Below, one piece after another: positions 6,954 through 13,467 of a DNA stretch of 37,349 nucleotides. The stretch is from a virus. The position numbers and the translations under genes are program-made. The notes under the pieces are model-generated. The model was given only the letters and a program-made list of their open reading frames with translations. It did no database searches and was not told the DNA's origin. How positions within the stretch are numbered: the stretch's first letter is position 1; each line of letters starts with the position of its first letter. The stretch is from IMG/VR virus record IMGVR_UViG_3300048029_000432, positions 1 to 37,349 of that record; one strand, given 5' to 3'.

Positions 6954-6959
6954 AACGAC

Positions 6960-7766
6960 ATGACAAACGCACTAGCTACACTTAGCGACTTTTCGCTGGA
7001 CTACCTCGACAGCGGCCCGGCGGAGCGCCCGCCGTTTGTACGGTTTAAGCAGGGCAGTTGGTACTGCCGCCCGCTTACCGGCGACGAGGACGTAGACATC
7101 ACGGGCAGCCTGTTCTGCGCGGCGCTACCGACGTTCCGTCAAACGAAGACCGCTTGGTCCGACGACCAGCCACAGCCAATGGAAGAACACGCCGCATATC
7201 TCGGCCTTGGCCAGCGGTTGCCGACGAACCTGGCGAGCTACCCGCAACGGGCGAGCGGCGCAGACGCGTGGCAGGACGGCTTCCAAATCGACGGCATGTT
7301 GTTTGTCACGGGGCAATGGCACCAGGCGACGCTAAGCACCGGCACCGTTACGTCGAACATCCAGCTGCGGCAGGCCATGCAGAACGTGAAGCAGCTTATG
7401 GGCCGGACGTTCCGTGCAGCGGACTGGTCGCCGGTCTGGGAACTCGATAAGCCCAGCACTATCCAGACGCGTGCCGGTGGCAACGTGAAAGTGCCGACCC
7501 TGACGTTTAAAGGGCTGGTCGACCCGACCGGCGAAGCGGCGCTGAACCCCGACGCGCCGGACCTGTCCGGGATCGTGGAGCCGCTGGTTGGCCGCATACC
7601 GTGCGACCCGAACACACAAGCGCCGTTCCTGTTGCCGGAAGCCGCGCCTGCCGCGAGGCCCATGGGGACGAACACGGAAGCCATGCTGGCGTCTGGTGTT
7701 TCGGTGCCGCAGTCGCCGGGCGGCGGTAGCGTAGGCAACGACATGAACGACGAGATTCCGTTCTAG
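6960..7766 (+). CDS. Candidate single-stranded DNA-binding protein
   Basis: I do not recognise a full family match for this 268-residue protein. It is mixed alpha/beta with many aromatic residues in its first two thirds (SWYCRPLT, SGADAWQDGFQ), which could form a DNA-binding face. The last 60 residues are Gly-, Pro- and Ala-rich and end in NDEIPF, very like the acidic DDDIPF tip by which bacterial SSB recruits partners. It sits between the exonuclease and the primase-helicase. The tip and the context favour an SSB role; the fold is not established. AAGGA lies ten bases before the ATG. Confidence 0.55.
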   Translation: MTNALATLSDFSLDYLDSGPAERPPFVRFKQGSWYCRPLTGDEDVDITGSLFCAALPTFRQTKTAWSDDQPQPMEEHAAYLGLGQRLPTNLASYPQRASGADAWQDGFQIDGMLFVTGQWHQATLSTGTVTSNIQLRQAMQNVKQLMGRTFRAADWSPVWELDKPSTIQTRAGGNVKVPTLTFKGLVDPTGEAALNPDAPDLSGIVEPLVGRIPCDPNTQAPFLLPEAAPAARPMGTNTEAMLASGVSVPQSPGGGSVGNDMNDEIPF

Positions 7767-7774
7767 GCTGCGTC

Positions 7775-8227
7775 GTGAAAAGAAAGACGAACAGCAAACT
7801 AGAGTCGCCGCGTCGGGTCAGCCCGGCGCTGCGGCACTGGGCCGACAAGTGCGGCACCGACAACATGATCGAGCTGGGCAACCGCATCCGCGAGAAACGT
7901 ATCGCGTGCGGCATGACGGCTGGCGAAGCGGCGGCGCGTGCGGGTGACTACAGCGGCCGGACCTGGTGGCACTGGGAAGCGGGCGAGCGCGCCATGGGCG
8001 TCGAGCAGCTGCTTGCGATTGCGTCGGTGTTCGACTGCAGCGTAAACGAGCTGGTTGCCGACCTGTCGATCCCGGCGACGCACCCGATCAGCAAAGACCT
8101 GCAGCGTATCAGCATGCAGATGCTGCGCGAGTGGTGGCAGCTGCCGGAGCGTGAACGCAACGCGGTGCGCCGGATCATCAAGACGCTGAAGCGGCGCGAG
8201 GCCAAGAATTTCAGGACACTCGACTAA
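7775..8227 (+). CDS. XRE-family regulator
   Basis: The product has a helix-turn-helix domain (MIELGNRIREKRIACGMTAG, then the recognition helix near SGRTWWHWEAGER) of the Cro/CI type, and a basic C-terminal helix (VRRIIKTLKRREAK). The reading frame opens with GTG at 7775, giving 150 residues. An internal ATG at 7865 (MIELG) begins exactly at the domain and may be the true start, giving 120 residues; neither has a strong ribosome site. The stop overlaps the primase start (TAATG), so it may control or be coupled to replication genes. Confidence 0.75.
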   Translation: MKRKTNSKLESPRRVSPALRHWADKCGTDNMIELGNRIREKRIACGMTAGEAAARAGDYSGRTWWHWEAGERAMGVEQLLAIASVFDCSVNELVADLSIPATHPISKDLQRISMQMLREWWQLPERERNAVRRIIKTLKRREAKNFRTLD

Positions 8228-10497
8228 TGGGACACGCCGCCACGCACCTGCGTGAGCTTTGGCGGAACGGGCTGCCCGACGGGCTGGTTATCGAGCTGCG
8301 CGACCTTACGAACGGCGCGGCGGCACAGCGGAGCGCATGGCGCACTGCCGAAGAACTGACCGCCATGCCGGATGCACCCGCGCCCGCGACCGCCGACACG
8401 CCGCAGTTTTTGACGTACAGCCTCGCCGCGATGCGGGACCGCGCGCCGGTGCGGAACGACACCGCGACGCTGCTGCCCTGTGCGTGGGTGGACATCGATC
8501 TAATCGCCAAAGACGACAAGGGCAACACCGCACCCGACGCGGCCCGTGCCGCCGCTGCGCCCGTGGTTGCCAAACTGGCTGCGCTGCCCATGCCGCCGTC
8601 TAGCGTGGTGTTTAGCGGGGCGGGGCTGCACGCATATTGGCGGCTGGACGACCCAGCGGACGACATAGCCTTGGTGCGGCGCGTGAACGAACACCTGGCG
8701 GACGAGCTGGGCGGGGACCGCGCTGCCGTGAACCCTAGCCGCGTGCTGCGCCTGCCCGGCACGTACAACGGCCGCCTAGCGGCCCCGGTGCTGTGCGAGC
8801 CGTGGCCCGGCTACGCGCACTGGCAGCATGAGTACTATATAGAAGACCTGCTGGACCTGCGCGCCGGTTGGGCGGGCGCTCCTGCGCTGGCACCGGCTGT
8901 CCCGGCCGTGGTGGCCGACCCGGCGGCAATGGCGCTGCAGGCGGCTGGCAGTGGCGGCCCTAGCGACCGCGACTGGGCGGCGTGCGAGCAGCAGATACGC
9001 GACGGCGTGAACTGGCACAGCAACGGACTGGCGCTGGTGGCGCACTGGGTGCAGCGTGGCGTGCCGGATGAACAGATACACGCGCGGGCGGCCGAATGGA
9101 CGCTGCCGGGCTACACCTACGACCAGACGACGCGCGAGGTGCAGGGGTTCATCGAAACAGCCGTGGGGCGCTGGGGTAAACCCGGCGACCAGCTGCCAGC
9201 GAGCACGGACGCACCGGACGCCGCGCTAACGTATGAGCTATGGCGGGCAGAGCGCGCGGTGTTCGACGCGCGGAATGATCGCTACATCGACACGCGAACG
9301 GGCGAGTACATGTCGCATCGGTCGTGGGAGACCGTGAACCGGCATTTCCACGACACGGAACTCACCGACAAGGGCGACGTGAAGCGGCTGCGCTGGATCG
9401 ACCGATATAAGGACGACGCGGAAAAAACGATTGTGCGAGGCACGGACGTGCTGCCCGGCGAGCCGATTATCTGCCGCGATGAACACGGCGTAGCGCGGCT
9501 GAACCTATGGCGGCCGAACCCCGCGATAGAATGGGCGGCGGTTGGCGACCCGAACAGCGCGGCCGTGGCTAAGTTTCGGCAGTTGGTGCTGTTCCTATGC
9601 GGCGACCGCCTGGACGTGGCGGATAACCTGCTGCAATGGATCGCGTGCAGCCTGTTCCGCGATGGCGAGCGCATGCGCTGGGCGATACTGCTAATTAGCG
9701 AGGAACGCGGCACCGGCAAGTCGCTGCTGGCCGACACCGTGCGCATGTTGCACTACGGCCCGGCGACCGCTTCGCTGGAAACGCTGGGGCAGCTAACCGG
9801 TAAATTTAATGGCTGGTTGGCGGGTAAGTCGCTGGTGGTCTGCCAAGAGACGCTAGACGTGTCGCAGTCGGCGTTCACGGCGCTTGAGTCGCTCAAGTCG
9901 TCTATCACTGAACACGAAACTCTTATGGAATTAAAGGGCCGGGATAAAGCGATGGTAAAAGCGCATCATCGGTTCTGGTTTAACAGCAACAGCGTGGGCG
10001 GCCTGCCGTTCGACGCAAACGAGCGGCGCATCTATCCGATTGTTTGCACAGCGGCCAAGGCGTTGCCGGACGACGTCTATATGACGTTTGTTAGTTTCTG
10101 TCAGGCGTCGCAAGGGCTGGCCGATATTGCGGCGCACCTGCGCACGTATGCGGCCGAACCGTTGCCGCTGCGCGCCCCTGAGACGGCCGACAAGGCGCTG
10201 GTGCAGGAATCGCTAGTGCCGCCGTTCGTGGAGCTGCTGAACGAGCACGCCGACAAGCGGCCCGGTGCCGTGGCGATACGCGGGCAGGCCATGGCGGACA
10301 TTGTGCGGCATCTAACGGGGCAGTCGTTCCGGGGTGGCGGGCAGGCCGAACAGCTGCGGCGTGGCGGGTGGCGGCAGGAAAAAACGCGGATCGGTGGGAC
10401 ACAAGCGCGGTTTTGGATACGCGGCGAGGGTGTTCCAGACGCAGTGGACGACAACTTGCGGGGCGAGATTGTGGACGGTGGGTCGCTCTGGGGTTGA
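8227..10497 (+). CDS. Primase-helicase fusion (AEP-type primase, P-loop helicase)
   Basis: This 756-residue protein would prime and unwind DNA for phage replication. The N-terminal part resembles archaeo-eukaryotic primases of plasmids and phages: a metal-binding VDID at residues 88-91 and SGAGLHAYW at about 130-138. A helical linker follows. The C-terminal half has a P-loop near residue 494 (ERGTGKSLLAD), a Walker B-like strand near 535 (LVVCQE), and FNSNSVGG, in the style of the DUF5906/VapE-type helicase family. No DNA polymerase gene is present in the window, so host polymerase is probably used. The gene lies directly before the repeat-rich candidate origin. Confidence 0.88.
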   Translation: MGHAATHLRELWRNGLPDGLVIELRDLTNGAAAQRSAWRTAEELTAMPDAPAPATADTPQFLTYSLAAMRDRAPVRNDTATLLPCAWVDIDLIAKDDKGNTAPDAARAAAAPVVAKLAALPMPPSSVVFSGAGLHAYWRLDDPADDIALVRRVNEHLADELGGDRAAVNPSRVLRLPGTYNGRLAAPVLCEPWPGYAHWQHEYYIEDLLDLRAGWAGAPALAPAVPAVVADPAAMALQAAGSGGPSDRDWAACEQQIRDGVNWHSNGLALVAHWVQRGVPDEQIHARAAEWTLPGYTYDQTTREVQGFIETAVGRWGKPGDQLPASTDAPDAALTYELWRAERAVFDARNDRYIDTRTGEYMSHRSWETVNRHFHDTELTDKGDVKRLRWIDRYKDDAEKTIVRGTDVLPGEPIICRDEHGVARLNLWRPNPAIEWAAVGDPNSAAVAKFRQLVLFLCGDRLDVADNLLQWIACSLFRDGERMRWAILLISEERGTGKSLLADTVRMLHYGPATASLETLGQLTGKFNGWLAGKSLVVCQETLDVSQSAFTALESLKSSITEHETLMELKGRDKAMVKAHHRFWFNSNSVGGLPFDANERRIYPIVCTAAKALPDDVYMTFVSFCQASQGLADIAAHLRTYAAEPLPLRAPETADKALVQESLVPPFVELLNEHADKRPGAVAIRGQAMADIVRHLTGQSFRGGGQAEQLRRGGWRQEKTRIGGTQARFWIRGEGVPDAVDDNLRGEIVDGGSLWG

Positions 10498-10502
10498 TAA
10501 AT

Positions 10503-10707
10503 GAGACGTTTGTCTCGAAAGTGGGACACGTTGGGACACGTTGGGACGGGTGTTGGGACGGCTGATTTTTGGGCCAAGTGCCTGTTATTGTTTCTTTTTT
10601 TAAAGTGGGACGGGTGGGACGGGTAATATAGTAGTAATGTGAGAAGGGACGGGTCTAACCGTCGCAAAACGATTTTTGACCCGTCCCAAGCGTCCCAACG
10701 TGTCCCA
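10503..10707. repeat. GGGAC repeat cluster, candidate replication origin
   Basis: Seven direct copies of GGGAC begin at 10523, 10533, 10543, 10555, 10607, 10616 and 10646. Three inverted copies (GTCCC) begin at 10683, 10692 and 10702. The first three are spaced exactly ten bases apart. The unit is mostly TGGGACACGT or TGGGACGGGT. 10522-10551 and the complement of 10679-10707 are near-identical, making an imperfect 30-bp inverted repeat. An AT-rich segment (about 10584-10604) sits inside, and a perfect hairpin (GAGAC/GTCTC) at 10503-10516. Iterons with AT-rich DNA next to a primase-helicase gene suggest an origin. The site is between convergent genes, so termination or decatenation roles remain possible. 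Confidence 0.6.
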
Positions 10708-10712
10708 GCCGG

Positions 10713-10916
10713 TTAGGGACTTGGCGCAGCGTCGTAAATGGCGTTCCCGTCGCGGTCTTCGACCAGTACGCAGCACAACCGGTCTTCGCCGTCCCAGTCG
10801 TCCAGAAAGTCGTCTGCAGCGGCCGTTGCCGCGTCTGGGTCTTCGTAACAGCCTATCTCGTAGAAACGGCCTGTAGCGGCCGTAAAATCGGCCAGAGCGG
10901 TATAGGGTCCGGGCAT
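10713..10916 (-). CDS. Small acidic protein
   Basis: The 67-residue product starts at an ATG with AAAGGA upstream (MPGPYTALADF). It is strongly acidic (DPDAATAAADDFLDDWDGED) and looks like a small domain ending in a beta hairpin (RDGNAIYDAA). A much longer frame is open upstream, but it runs through the next small gene and an intergenic repeat and is not credible. Acidic small proteins in an antirestriction cluster can be DNA mimics, but that is only an inference. It is the last gene of the ArdA cluster. Confidence 0.6.
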   Translation of the reverse strand: MPGPYTALADFTAATGRFYEIGCYEDPDAATAAADDFLDDWDGEDRLCCVLVEDRDGNAIYDAAPSP

Positions 10917-10942
10917 TGGCGTCCTTTCGTTGCAGTCGTTGG

Positions 10943-11038
10943 TCAGTACGGGGTGAGCGCCCAGACGTGCAGCGACCAAACGAGCACGCCCAGCAATGCG
11001 CCGGTGCAGGCGGCCATAACGGCCCGGTGGGTTGTCAT
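10943..11038 (-). CDS. Tiny membrane protein, 31 residues
   Basis: An ATG with GGAGC eight to nine bases upstream opens a 31-residue frame. It has one hydrophobic segment (AACTGALLGVLVWSLHVWAL) and a basic N-terminus (MTTHRAV), enough to span the membrane once. It fits the gap between two other minus-strand genes with normal spacing. Function unknown. The evidence is start signal, hydrophobic composition and position. Confidence 0.45.
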   Translation of the reverse strand: MTTHRAVMAACTGALLGVLVWSLHVWALTPY

Positions 11039-11049
11039 GTCGGTTGCTC

Positions 11050-11427
11050 CTAGGGTGCGGCGGCGGAGTTACTCGCGCGCAGAATTGTTGTTGGTAGTGG
11101 CGGGCAGCACTTTGTTGCTTCGCGGAGGCACTCGTTTGCGACTTCGTTCCAGTATTTGTCGCCGCTGTCAGAAAACCCCAGCTCAATGCACCAGAGGCTA
11201 TCGACATAATCTTTAAGCCAGCCGTCACACTCCGCAGAAATTACAAGGCCACAAAAGCACCAGTCGCCTTTCTGCCAGCGTGCAATGTCCGTCTCATCGT
11301 AACAGTCACAGTCGTCTGGGCGGCTATCGTTGTCGTACTCAATGCGCGCCGTGTACGTGACGCCAGCAATTTCAACGCTGATTGAATCGCCAGGCTGCAG
11401 GTCGTCTCTGAAGGTTTCTTTAAACAT
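11050..11427 (-). CDS. Cysteine-rich acidic protein with read-through tail
   Basis: The 125-residue product starts at an ATG with GGGAG eight bases upstream. The first part is beta-rich (SISVEIAGVTYTARIEYDND), followed by clustered cysteines (CDCYDE, WCFCG, CECLREATKCC pattern), which could bind a metal. No family recognised. Its last 18 or so residues (PLPTTILRASNSAAAP) are encoded by the intergenic repeat that in the two neighbouring copies lies after a stop codon. The original C-terminus was therefore probably near the CC pair, and the stop has been lost here. It lies between ArdA and the tiny membrane protein. Confidence 0.6.
   Translation of the reverse strand: MFKETFRDDLQPGDSISVEIAGVTYTARIEYDNDSRPDDCDCYDETDIARWQKGDWCFCGLVISAECDGWLKDYVDSLWCIELGFSDSGDKYWNEVANECLREATKCCPPLPTTILRASNSAAAP
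11053..11098 (-). repeat. Intergenic repeat copy 1 (diverged)
   Basis: On the coding (minus) strand this copy keeps CCAACAACA, then GTAACTCCG and CCGCACCC of the repeat also found at 11442-11489, 12030-12071 and 12279-12320. Here it is translated as the tail of the gene ending at 11050. Confidence 0.55.
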
Positions 11428-11441
11428 GTCATTAGCTCCCA

Positions 11442-11489
11442 GGGTGCGGCGGGCCGCCGGTAAGACGGCACACCGGTTTGTTATTGGCA
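11442..11489 (-). repeat. Intergenic repeat copy 2 (diverged)
   Basis: Located just after the ArdA stop and before the next ribosome site. It shares AACAAACCGG at the stop-codon side and CCGCCGCACCC at the other side with copy 1, but its middle differs and forms its own hairpins (CCGGT/ACCGG and GGCGG/CCGCC). Confidence 0.45.
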
Positions 11490-11491
11490 GG

Positions 11492-12001
11492 TTACGCCGT
11501 GAAGATGAAACAGCCGCTAGGGCCGTCTATGACGGTGTAGTCATGGCGCAAGTCGCGAGCGTGCGCGTCGTAGTCGAAATAATACCGCGCTGGCTCTGGG
11601 ACGTCGTGCAGCATCAGCTCGTCGGCCTGCTGGTCCGCAAAGTCTTGGAACGTGTCGGCCCGGTAGCAGCTCTCCGCGCGGTCAACTACGCTGTCCAGCC
11701 CTTCGCCGTAAAACGCGCCATAAGCAGCGGCAAAAGCCTCTTGGTCGTCGCAGCGCTCGACCGCCTCGACAAATTCGCACAGCGTCGCAATCGACTCATA
11801 TTCGCCGAACGGGACGGCCATATTGAGCGACGTATCATAGTCGGTGAAAAAGTGTTCCTCGGCTCCGGGCGCTGGGCTATCGGCAAGCACGGCCGCAATG
11901 GCGTCGCGCAGGTCGTCTGGGTCGGATGTTACCTCGACCCAGCGGCCGTGCAGGTGGCCGTTATTGTACGCGGCGAGGCATGTCACAAAAGTTTTAAGCA
12001 T
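11492..12001 (-). CDS. ardA: Antirestriction protein ArdA
   Basis: The 169-residue acidic protein matches the ArdA family, elongated DNA mimics that block type I restriction enzymes by occupying their DNA-binding surface. Diagnostic features are the N-terminal AAYNNGHLHGRWVEV, the pattern D.L..AI..VL followed by EEHFFTDYD, an acidic central EY..IATLCEFVEAVE, and an alternating helical C-terminal half rich in Asp and Glu. Its length matches the family. I chose ATG 12001 because GGGGGA lies about nine bases upstream. The frame upstream of it runs through an intergenic repeat. It would protect incoming phage DNA, complementing the phage methyltransferase. Confidence 0.9.
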   Translation of the reverse strand: MLKTFVTCLAAYNNGHLHGRWVEVTSDPDDLRDAIAAVLADSPAPGAEEHFFTDYDTSLNMAVPFGEYESIATLCEFVEAVERCDDQEAFAAAYGAFYGEGLDSVVDRAESCYRADTFQDFADQQADELMLHDVPEPARYYFDYDAHARDLRHDYTVIDGPSGCFIFTA

Positions 12002-12029
12002 TGGTAGATTCCCCCATGTTGGTCGGTGT

Positions 12030-12071
12030 GACGCGCCGGAGTTACCAGCGCGCCGGGTTGTTGTTAGTAGT
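12030..12071 (-). repeat. Intergenic repeat copy 3
   Basis: This copy matches 12279-12320 at 40 of 42 positions, with the first 27 identical. On the minus strand it starts at the TAA of the upstream gene (TAACAACAAC) and holds a hairpin with 7-base arms GGCGCGC and GCGCGTC (one wobble pair) around an 11-base loop. Confidence 0.8.
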
Positions 12072-12252
12072 CGGCGAGACGCCACAACTCGCTAGGCGAG
12101 ACGATACGCTGCTGGTCATCGTGGTTGATGACATACGCAACCGACGCGGCGGCAAAGCTGCCGTTAGCGTCTGGGACGGCCGTAGTCTTTACGACTTCTA
12201 CGCCACGTTTTGCGAGACGGCGGGCCATACCGGCGGAAACAACATTTCTCAT
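12064..12252 (-). CDS. Small basic protein
   Basis: The 62-residue product starts MRNVVSAGMARRLAKRG at an ATG with CGGAG about ten bases upstream. It is basic at the N-terminus and ends in a helical SPSELWRLADY. No motif is recognised. It lies between two nearly identical intergenic repeats (12030-12071 and 12279-12320), and its TAA is part of the first. It belongs to the ArdA unit. Confidence 0.6.
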   Translation of the reverse strand: MRNVVSAGMARRLAKRGVEVVKTTAVPDANGSFAAASVAYVINHDDQQRIVSPSELWRLADY

Positions 12253-12278
12253 TTTTCTATTCTCCGTTTTGGGGTTGC

Positions 12279-12320
12279 GACGCGCCGGAGTTACCAGCGC
12301 GCCGGTTTGTTGTTGGTAGT
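12279..12320 (-). repeat. Intergenic repeat copy 4
   Basis: Nearly identical to 12030-12071. It follows the stop of the first gene of the cluster and has the same hairpin arms. The position between stop codon and next ribosome site is the same in all copies. Confidence 0.8.
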
Positions 12321-12493
12321 TAGAGGCAAGGCGCTTCAACGTGGATGCTGAACCCCAAAGCCTTAATGCTTTCAATGTCACGGTGGGCCAGCGTCTTCGT
12401 GTTGGCGATACGGGCAAAGGTCTTAGCGTACTCACAGACTGGGTAGATAAGTTCGTTGCCGTAGACGTTCTTAATGCGAACCTTGATAGCCAT
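12320..12493 (-). CDS. Small basic protein, first gene of the ArdA unit
   Basis: The 57-residue product (MAIKVRIKNVYGNELIYPV) combines a beta-like N-terminal hairpin with a helix (EYAKTFARIANTKTL) and a second strand (GFSIHVE), a plausible small folded domain. I chose ATG 12493, eight bases after CGGAG; the ATG at 12502 is too close to that site. No family recognised. It lies directly behind the minus-strand promoter at 12524-12552 and should be the most highly expressed gene of the cluster. Confidence 0.6.
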   Translation of the reverse strand: MAIKVRIKNVYGNELIYPVCEYAKTFARIANTKTLAHRDIESIKALGFSIHVEAPCL

Positions 12494-12523
12494 GTCATTC
12501 ACTCCGTTTTGTTGTGTACATGC

Positions 12524-12552
12524 TTTCTAGGGCGTCTTGCCCTAACGGTCAA
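12524..12552 (-). promoter_or_regulatory. Promoter of the ArdA unit with operator
   Basis: On the minus strand TTGACC (12547-12552) and TAGAAA (12524-12529) are 17 bases apart. The spacer is almost filled by the perfect palindrome TAGGGC-GTCTT-GCCCTA (12528-12544). A regulator bound there would block this promoter. Confidence 0.6.
12528..12544. promoter_or_regulatory. Operator O1, perfect 17-bp palindrome
   Basis: TAGGGCGTCTTGCCCTA is symmetric with 6-base arms. It lies between -10 and -35 of the minus promoter and is repeated at 14 of 17 positions at 12596-12612. Confidence 0.65.
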
Positions 12553-12595
12553 CACAAAAACAACAAGCAGAAACAAAAATTTTCGCATGGCACTT

Positions 12596-12616
12596 TCCGG
12601 CGTTTTGCCCTATACT
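12596..12616 (+). promoter_or_regulatory. Operator O2 over the -10 box of the plus promoter
   Basis: TCCGGCGTTTTGCCCTA (12596-12612) matches O1 at 14 of 17 positions. It overlaps TATACT (12611-12616), a good -10 box. No clear -35 is seen. The start codon at 12624 lies at the expected transcription start, so the message may be leaderless. The adjacent XRE gene is the natural candidate for the binding protein. Confidence 0.5.
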
Positions 12617-12623
12617 GTCGCGC

Positions 12624-12821
12624 ATGACACCTGAACAACTACGCAACGCACGCCAAGCGCTGGGCCTGACTGGTGTACAGCTGGCCGCCGTCCTGGGCGT
12701 CGATGCACGCACTTATCGCCGCTATGAGTTGGCAGAAACGCCGATTCCTAAAGTGGCCGCCCTTGCCGTGCGGCTGCTACTGCTAACCGACCCGGAGCGC
12801 TGGCCCGGCCATGACGGATGA
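12624..12821 (+). CDS. Small XRE regulator
   Basis: The 65-residue protein is almost entirely a helix-turn-helix domain (TPEQLRNARQALGLTGVQLA, recognition helix VDARTYRRYE), followed by a leucine-rich helix. Small regulators of this type are frequent in phages of GC-rich proteobacteria. It lies beside operators O1 and O2 and probably binds them, controlling both the ArdA unit and its own operon. It has no ribosome site upstream and may be translated from a leaderless transcript. It overlaps the next gene by 11 bases. Confidence 0.75.
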   Translation: MTPEQLRNARQALGLTGVQLAAVLGVDARTYRRYELAETPIPKVAALAVRLLLLTDPERWPGHDG

Positions 12822-13374
12822 CAACGCGACGCCGACCGGCGGCCTGACACCGGACGAACTGGCCGATGCTCAGCGCCTAAGCGGCGTCGGGTGTACGCAG
12901 GAACAGATTGCCCAATTTTTGGGCATGACGGCGGCCCGATTCCAATCACGTCTCGAAAACACACCTGATGGGCGGGCGACTCTCGCTAGGTCGCGGATTG
13001 GCGCGTCGGCCAGCGTGGCGAACAGCCTGTACAAGCGCGCCACCGAGGACGGCGACACGGCAGCGGCGAAATTCTGGCTTGAACGCATGGGCGGCCCGCA
13101 ATGGCGCGGCACAGAGCAGCAGACCAATATAAACGTGTCACTCACCGGCGCGTTGCGCGACCTGGGCCGCGTTATTGACGGCGAAGCGCACGAAACCGGA
13201 CACCGGCCGCCTATCGAGCCGAACATGGCGCGCGGATTTATTGAGCCGGATCAGTCACTTAGCGGCGACCCGGCCGTGGAATCGCGCCTTGCCAGCAGCA
13301 AGAGGTACATCGTCAGGGACGCGCTGGCCGTGGTGGACGCCTTGGCCGCCGACGACGACGACCCCGACCCCTAG
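12811..13374 (+). CDS. Terminase small subunit candidate
   Basis: The 187-residue protein has a helix-turn-helix near the N-terminus (GCTQEQIAQFLGMTAARFQSR), then a helical stretch (ASVANSLYKRATEDGDTAAA) and KFWLERMGGPQWRG, the pattern of phage small terminases of the type that carry an N-terminal HTH and a FWL..R.P..WR motif. Small terminases recognise the packaging site and load the large subunit. The C-terminal end is acidic (ADDDDPDP). It lies about 1.6 kb before the large subunit, separated by regulators, which is unusual but seen in mosaic phages. Confidence 0.7.
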   Translation: MTDDNATPTGGLTPDELADAQRLSGVGCTQEQIAQFLGMTAARFQSRLENTPDGRATLARSRIGASASVANSLYKRATEDGDTAAAKFWLERMGGPQWRGTEQQTNINVSLTGALRDLGRVIDGEAHETGHRPPIEPNMARGFIEPDQSLSGDPAVESRLASSKRYIVRDALAVVDALAADDDDPDP

Positions 13375-13467
13375 ACCCCCCCCCGTCACGCGCAGACCGA
13401 CCGGTACTTATTATTTGATACCCCCACAACCCCCCCCCTGCGATTTTACGAAAGGACTACAGCCCCA
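13375..13467 (+). other. Short leader with C9, C5 and C9 tracts
   Basis: This gap holds runs of nine C (13376-13384), five C (13421-13425) and nine C (13430-13438), plus AT-rich TTATTATTTGATA. On the minus strand these are G-runs able to form a four-stranded structure. GAAAGGAC, the ribosome site of the next gene, follows. Confidence 0.6.

Noticed and set aside
10713-11228. 171-residue minus-strand protein
   Set aside because: It runs across the tiny membrane gene and a repeat in another frame. The ATG at 10916 has a good ribosome site.
12064-12498. A single 144-residue minus-strand protein
   Set aside because: It would read through the intergenic repeat and join two separate small genes. 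Each has its own ribosome site.
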